Assembly: GCF_009708035.1 (NCBI RefSeq) | Contig: NZ_WMBQ01000003.1 | Location: 26,117 to 90,116, forward strand | Direction: 5' to 3' | DNA: 64,000 bases | Source: Hyphomicrobium album | GTDB taxonomy: Bacteria > Pseudomonadota > Alphaproteobacteria > Rhizobiales > Hyphomicrobiaceae | In this document: positions 60,709 through 64,000 of the stretch, piece by piece | Position numbering within the stretch: the stretch's first letter is position 1 | Layout of the letters: every line of letters starts with the position of its first letter | Notes under the pieces: model-generated | Database searches by the model: none | The model's input: only the letters and a program-made list of their open reading frames with translations | What the model was told of the DNA's origin: nothing | Program-made: the position numbers and the translations under genes

Positions 60709-61434
60709 ATGAGCGCGCATCCGCAAGTTCTCGTCGTCGATGACGATACCGAAATACGTAAACTCATCGCCCGCTACATGCAGGAGCAAGGTTTTCGCGT
60801 TCAGCTCGCATCAAAGTGCGCGGAAGTGCACGAGAGGATTCTGACCAATCAGATCGATCTCATCATCCTTGACGTGATGCTTCCCGACGGGTCGGGACTG
60901 GATCTCTGTCGCGATCTGCGAGCGGCGCGATCGAACATACCGATCATCCTGCTCACCGCCTTGAAGGAGGATGTCGACCGGATCATTGGTCTCGAAATCG
61001 GTGCTGACGACTACCTCGGCAAGCCCTTCAATCCCCGCGAGCTTGTAGCCCGGATTCGCGCAGTCCTTCGTCGAGGACCGAAGACCGGCCCTGAGGCTCG
61101 CGACATGGCCTTCTACCAGTTTGATGGCTTCGTGGCCGATCCGTCCGCCCGCTCGGTGACTGACCCCAACGGCAGAGATGTTCCGCTTACCGGTGCCGAA
61201 TTTGACCTGCTCATAACATTTCTCGACCGACCGGGCCGCGTGCTCTCCCGCGATCAGCTCCTCGATCTGACGCGTGGAGGTGACGGCGAAGTTCTGGACC
61301 GCTCGATCGACGTACTGATGAGCCGACTGCGGCGCAAGCTGTCGGAGGGCGGTGCAGATCAGATCTTCAAGACGATTCGCAACGGTGGCTACCAACTTGC
61401 CGCCAAGGTCCATGTTCCGGATAGGCCGAGATGA
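60709..61434 (+). CDS. OmpR-family response regulator
   Basis: This 241-residue regulator has a receiver domain (VLVVDDDTEIRKLIARYM, phospho-acceptor Asp55 in IILDVMLPDGSG, Thr in LLTALKED and Lys in LGKPFNPREL) and a winged-helix DNA-binding domain with LTGAEFDLLITFLDRPGRVLSRDQLL and DRSIDVLMSRLRRKLSEGG. It starts 194 bases after the RND permease and overlaps the histidine kinase gene by 4 bases. Probably it controls the upstream pump operon. Confidence 0.95.
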   Translation: MSAHPQVLVVDDDTEIRKLIARYMQEQGFRVQLASKCAEVHERILTNQIDLIILDVMLPDGSGLDLCRDLRAARSNIPIILLTALKEDVDRIIGLEIGADDYLGKPFNPRELVARIRAVLRRGPKTGPEARDMAFYQFDGFVADPSARSVTDPNGRDVPLTGAEFDLLITFLDRPGRVLSRDQLLDLTRGGDGEVLDRSIDVLMSRLRRKLSEGGADQIFKTIRNGGYQLAAKVHVPDRPR

Positions 61435-62708
61435 ATACGCTGCGGGCGAAGATCGCCTTGCTTCTTGTGGTTTCGATCGTCTCGGTTGTCGCGTTGATCA
61501 CGCTCGCGATGCTGTACGTCTTTTCGACACCCATGGATGACCAAGTCGACTTGCTCGCCAAGCAGCTCATCATAATGGAGCGCCTCGCGAAGCAAAATCC
61601 CGATGCCGGGTTTCTGGCGCACCGACCCGACGCAGGTGCGCCGGACGAGGATCAAACGGAGAAGATCCGCTCTGCCACTGTGCGGCTTGGGGCGACCCTC
61701 GACATCACCGTGACACACAAGACAGACGACATCCGATTTCGCATCGCATCGGTACGTGCCGGCCCTCGCAGCTGGATCTTGGTGGACTTTGATCCATCCT
61801 CAGATCCCGAATTTTGGATGTGGTTTGCACTCATCACAATCGGTGTGGGATCCATTGCGGTGTTCGCCGCCAATCGTATGATCAGGCCTCTGGCGCTCCT
61901 CGAAAGCGCGGCAGAGTCGGTCAGCCCCGACGGCATCCTCCCGGCGCTCGCCGAACGAGGGCCGGCGGAGGTACGCGCGACCGCAGCCGCGATCAACTCG
62001 CTTGCCTCTCGCTTGAAGCGCGCGATCGAAAGCAGGATGCGGCTTGTCGCGGCTGCCGGTCATGACTTTCGCACCCCCCTGACACGCATGAGACTGCGCG
62101 CCGAGTTTGTCGCCGACGAAGAGGAGCGAGCACTATGGCTCAAGGACATTGACGAGTTGGAGCGCATTGCCGACAGCGCCATACAGCTCGTCCGCGAGGA
62201 AACCACGACGACATCGCCGGAGGTCATTCGGGTGGATGACCTGGTCAGGAGCGTCGTAGCGGAGTTGCAGGATCAGAAGTTTGCGATCGAGGTGACCGAT
62301 ACCCGCGAAGCCTACGTCAAAGCCAGCCGACTCGCTTTGAGCCGCGCGTTGCGGAATCTCTTCATCAACGCCGCAACCCATGGCGTGCGTGCCATTGTAA
62401 CCGTAACGGGAGGTCCATTGGCACGGATTACTATTTCCGATCATGGACCGGGCATCGCACCAGATGTGTTGGACCAGGTGTTCGAGCCGTTCTTCCGTGC
62501 CGACAGGGCGCGTAGCCAGAAAGTTCCTGGTGCCGGGCTCGGCCTTACGATCTCCCGCGAAATCATCCGCAGGGACGGCGGGGAAATTAGGATCGCCAAT
62601 CGACCGGGCGGTGGGTTGGTTCAAGTTGTCGAGTTGCCCAGTGTCCTTCCCTTCGCGGTTGCTGGCGTGAGCGTTACCGGGGCGATGTCTGCCACTATGA
62701 AGCGCTGA
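61431..62708 (+). CDS. Sensor histidine kinase
   Basis: This 425-residue kinase has two membrane segments (residues 8-32 and about 128-148) flanking a periplasmic sensor of about 95 residues, a HAMP region (NRMIRPLALLESAAESVS), the dimerisation domain with phospho-His211 in AAAGHDFRTPLTRMRLR, and an ATP-binding domain (NLFINAATHG, DHGPGIAPD, GAGLGLTISREIIRRDGG). It partners with the preceding regulator. The sensor sequence matches no family I recognise; the signal is unknown. Confidence 0.94.
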   Translation: MNTLRAKIALLLVVSIVSVVALITLAMLYVFSTPMDDQVDLLAKQLIIMERLAKQNPDAGFLAHRPDAGAPDEDQTEKIRSATVRLGATLDITVTHKTDDIRFRIASVRAGPRSWILVDFDPSSDPEFWMWFALITIGVGSIAVFAANRMIRPLALLESAAESVSPDGILPALAERGPAEVRATAAAINSLASRLKRAIESRMRLVAAAGHDFRTPLTRMRLRAEFVADEEERALWLKDIDELERIADSAIQLVREETTTTSPEVIRVDDLVRSVVAELQDQKFAIEVTDTREAYVKASRLALSRALRNLFINAATHGVRAIVTVTGGPLARITISDHGPGIAPDVLDQVFEPFFRADRARSQKVPGAGLGLTISREIIRRDGGEIRIANRPGGGLVQVVELPSVLPFAVAGVSVTGAMSATMKR

Positions 62709-62840
62709 TCTGCGTCTGCTTGCCCATGTGCGTTCTGCTGGGTTCGTATCGTGTACCCGACAGGATTCGAGCCCAAGCAGTCCTCTCCCCCGCAGCAGAC
62801 ATTGGGCTGCGGACGTGATGGGCGGCTATCAAACGTGATT

Positions 62841-63368
62841 TCATCGCGCCGTGGGTGACGTTTGCCCTTTTTGGTCACTCGCGTTGCGGCTGAGCGCGAC
62901 GCTGACGGTCTTAAAGCCGACGCCTTGCGTCGTGATGGATACGGTTTGTTGTCCGCTGTCTTGAATCACCTGCATCGTGGCGGTGAAACCGGCTCCGTCG
63001 ATCGAAAACGTAATTTGCTGATCCGTCGCTTGGCCGGTGACGGTTCCGCTGGCGTTGTAGGTTCGCTCCTCCCAGGTCCCGGTCAAATTGGATCCTTGCG
63101 CTACTAGCTGAGCCCGCAACTCGATCTTCTGGGAAGGGCTAGCGCAGCGCAGGGCGATACTGAGCCGGTTGGCCTGACCCGCGGTCGTGTAGTAGGCCTT
63201 GCACACGAGTGCCTCTGATGCGCCCTCGGTGAATTCAATGCGCCCGGGCCCCATCCAAAAGCCCGACATTGAACCGAACACGTCCTGGGGGGCCGCGCCA
63301 GCGAACTGGAGGCTTCCAGCCAAGAAAACAATGACACCCAATGGGCCCGCGGGTCTGCGATGAGTCAT
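62841..63368 (-). CDS. Secreted hypothetical protein, 175 residues
   Basis: A signal peptide (GVIVFLAGSLQFAGAAP) precedes a mature beta-rich protein containing FGSMSGFWMGPGRIEFTEG, LSIALRCASPSQKIELRAQL, NLTGTWEERTYNASGTVTGQ and QTVSITTQGVGFKTVSVALSR. The pattern (GFWxGxGxIEFxEG) recurs in short conserved proteins of Hyphomicrobiales that I cannot name. Two Cys residues (VCKAYY, RCASP) could pair. ATG 63368 is used, upstream frame to 63449 rejected. It converges on the kinase gene. Confidence 0.7.
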   Translation of the reverse strand: MTHRRPAGPLGVIVFLAGSLQFAGAAPQDVFGSMSGFWMGPGRIEFTEGASEALVCKAYYTTAGQANRLSIALRCASPSQKIELRAQLVAQGSNLTGTWEERTYNASGTVTGQATDQQITFSIDGAGFTATMQVIQDSGQQTVSITTQGVGFKTVSVALSRNASDQKGQTSPTAR

Positions 63369-63849
63369 GTTCGCCTCGGGGTTGAGAAATAAAACATTCC
63401 GTAACGCGACGAACGAAATCGAGTTCTTCGGTGAGCATGAATGCTTCAATCGTCGCCATCGGAGGCAAAAGAACCAGAGCCCTGTTTGTAAGATTCAATC
63501 GTTGCTGCCATTTGGCGTTATGTGTCGTAGCAATGCTGGTCCTTTGAGATTTGTATCGAAACGTTGCTCGCGCGTTTTTCGTCGTGGGCCGTTAGCGCCA
63601 ACCCACTGTTTCAACAACGCCGGTGTGTCGCTTACGCGCAAGCCGAATGGACAGCTCGGAACGGCCGGCGAAGGAGACAGGCCTGCAGATTGAGAGCCGC
63701 TAGGCGGCAAAGAGATAAAGAATTGGCACCATCCGAGGATCGGTCGGGGGCTTTTAAGGCCAAGCATTCGAACATGATCGATGCCGCCGCGGCCCCGATC
63801 CAGCTGCAATGCGCCGAACGCTGCCCGCAAACTCTCCTTATTGGAGCAA
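63369..63849. other. 481-base gap at the right end
   Basis: Several short open frames lie on both strands but overlap one another and match nothing I recognise. I see no repeat or RNA gene here. Confidence 0.5.
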
Positions 63850-64000
63850 TGTTGCGACACATTGAGAAAAACCGGAGCAACACGACAAAGCTAGTTTGCC
63901 TGCGCAGGGGAACGCGGGGAACGGTCGATGGGATTTCACGCGTGGGGATTTTCGTCAGCACCGATCTCCAGGATCTGTTCGTGGCTCGGCCTCTTCCTCT
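63850..64000 (+). CDS. Possible start of an unknown gene, cut by the window end
   Basis: An open frame begins at ATG 63850 after the ribosome-site-like GGAG (63844-63847) and runs to the window end (50 residues): a basic start MLRHIEKNRSNTTKLV, then GTRGTVDGISRVGIFVSTDL. No family is recognised. A minus-strand frame covers the same bases and cannot be ruled out. Confidence 0.3.

Noticed and set aside
63862..63961. Minus-strand MCRNI resembling the start of DUF2277 proteins
   Set aside because: Only five residues agree and the sequence then diverges; treated as chance.

Overview
The window is high-GC chromosomal DNA and reads as one genome throughout, with no phage, transposase, integrase or CRISPR array seen. 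The gene set points to an alphaproteobacterium of the Hyphomicrobiales (Rhizobiales), probably near Hyphomicrobium and relatives. Evidence: a Suv3-type RNA helicase next to an S4-domain protein, FdxA and CarD; a bioBFDA operon ending in bioZ; an ars operon with an aquaglyceroporin; a HemP/HmuTUV haem locus with HmuQ and HutX; a Gly-rich 'AQSVGGGGG' autotransporter; OpgC; and a methylotroph-type NAD formate dehydrogenase. The genus is inference.

Layout. 1-6.3 kb: end of a DUF3108 protein, Suv3-like helicase, S4 protein, ferredoxin, CarD with a histone-H1-like tail. 6.3-8.8 kb (minus): nuclease-fold protein and an RTX protein. 9.0-11.6 kb (minus): arsR-arsC-aqpS-arsH with a compact, apparently leaderless arsR promoter. 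11.7-21.4 kb: an IalB-like periplasmic protein diverging from a 2957-residue autotransporter with about 31 Gly-rich repeats. 21.8 kb: tRNA-Arg(CCT). 22.4-29.0 kb: divergent haem-uptake locus, hemP-hmuTUV one way and receptor-hmuQ-hutX the other, with an IRO-box-like palindrome between. 29-33 kb: housekeeping genes (nudix, methyltransferase, comF, grxC, nitrilase, DUF1178). 33.5-36 kb: alkaline phosphatase and a GntR/UTRA regulator. 36.6-41.6 kb: tightly overlapping bioBFDAZ. 41.9-45 kb: OpgC, SGNH hydrolase, slipin. 45.35-45.49 kb: two abutting, defective tRNA-like sequences. 45.7-50.5 kb: a helical secreted orphan, a GMC oxidoreductase, formate dehydrogenase. 50.7-55.8 kb: hydrolase, small secreted proteins, rRNA methyltransferase, Rrf2 regulator plus methyltransferase. 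56.3-62.7 kb: RND efflux pair followed by a two-component system. The last 1.2 kb holds a secreted orphan and possibly the start of one more gene.

How the genes work together. Four functional blocks stand out: arsenic detoxification (reduce arsenate, let arsenite out by a channel, oxidise organoarsenicals), haem acquisition and breakdown (receptor, periplasmic carrier, ABC importer, cytosolic carrier, haem-degrading enzyme), biotin synthesis by the BioZ route, and envelope functions (giant autotransporter, RTX protein, OpgC, RND pump). The observations most worth following are the tandem defective tRNAs, the zoned autotransporter repeat array with EF-hand-like inserts, two regulator promoters whose operators overlap the start codon, a possible 0.1-kb small RNA at about 8.96-9.07 kb, and several unassigned perfect palindromes.
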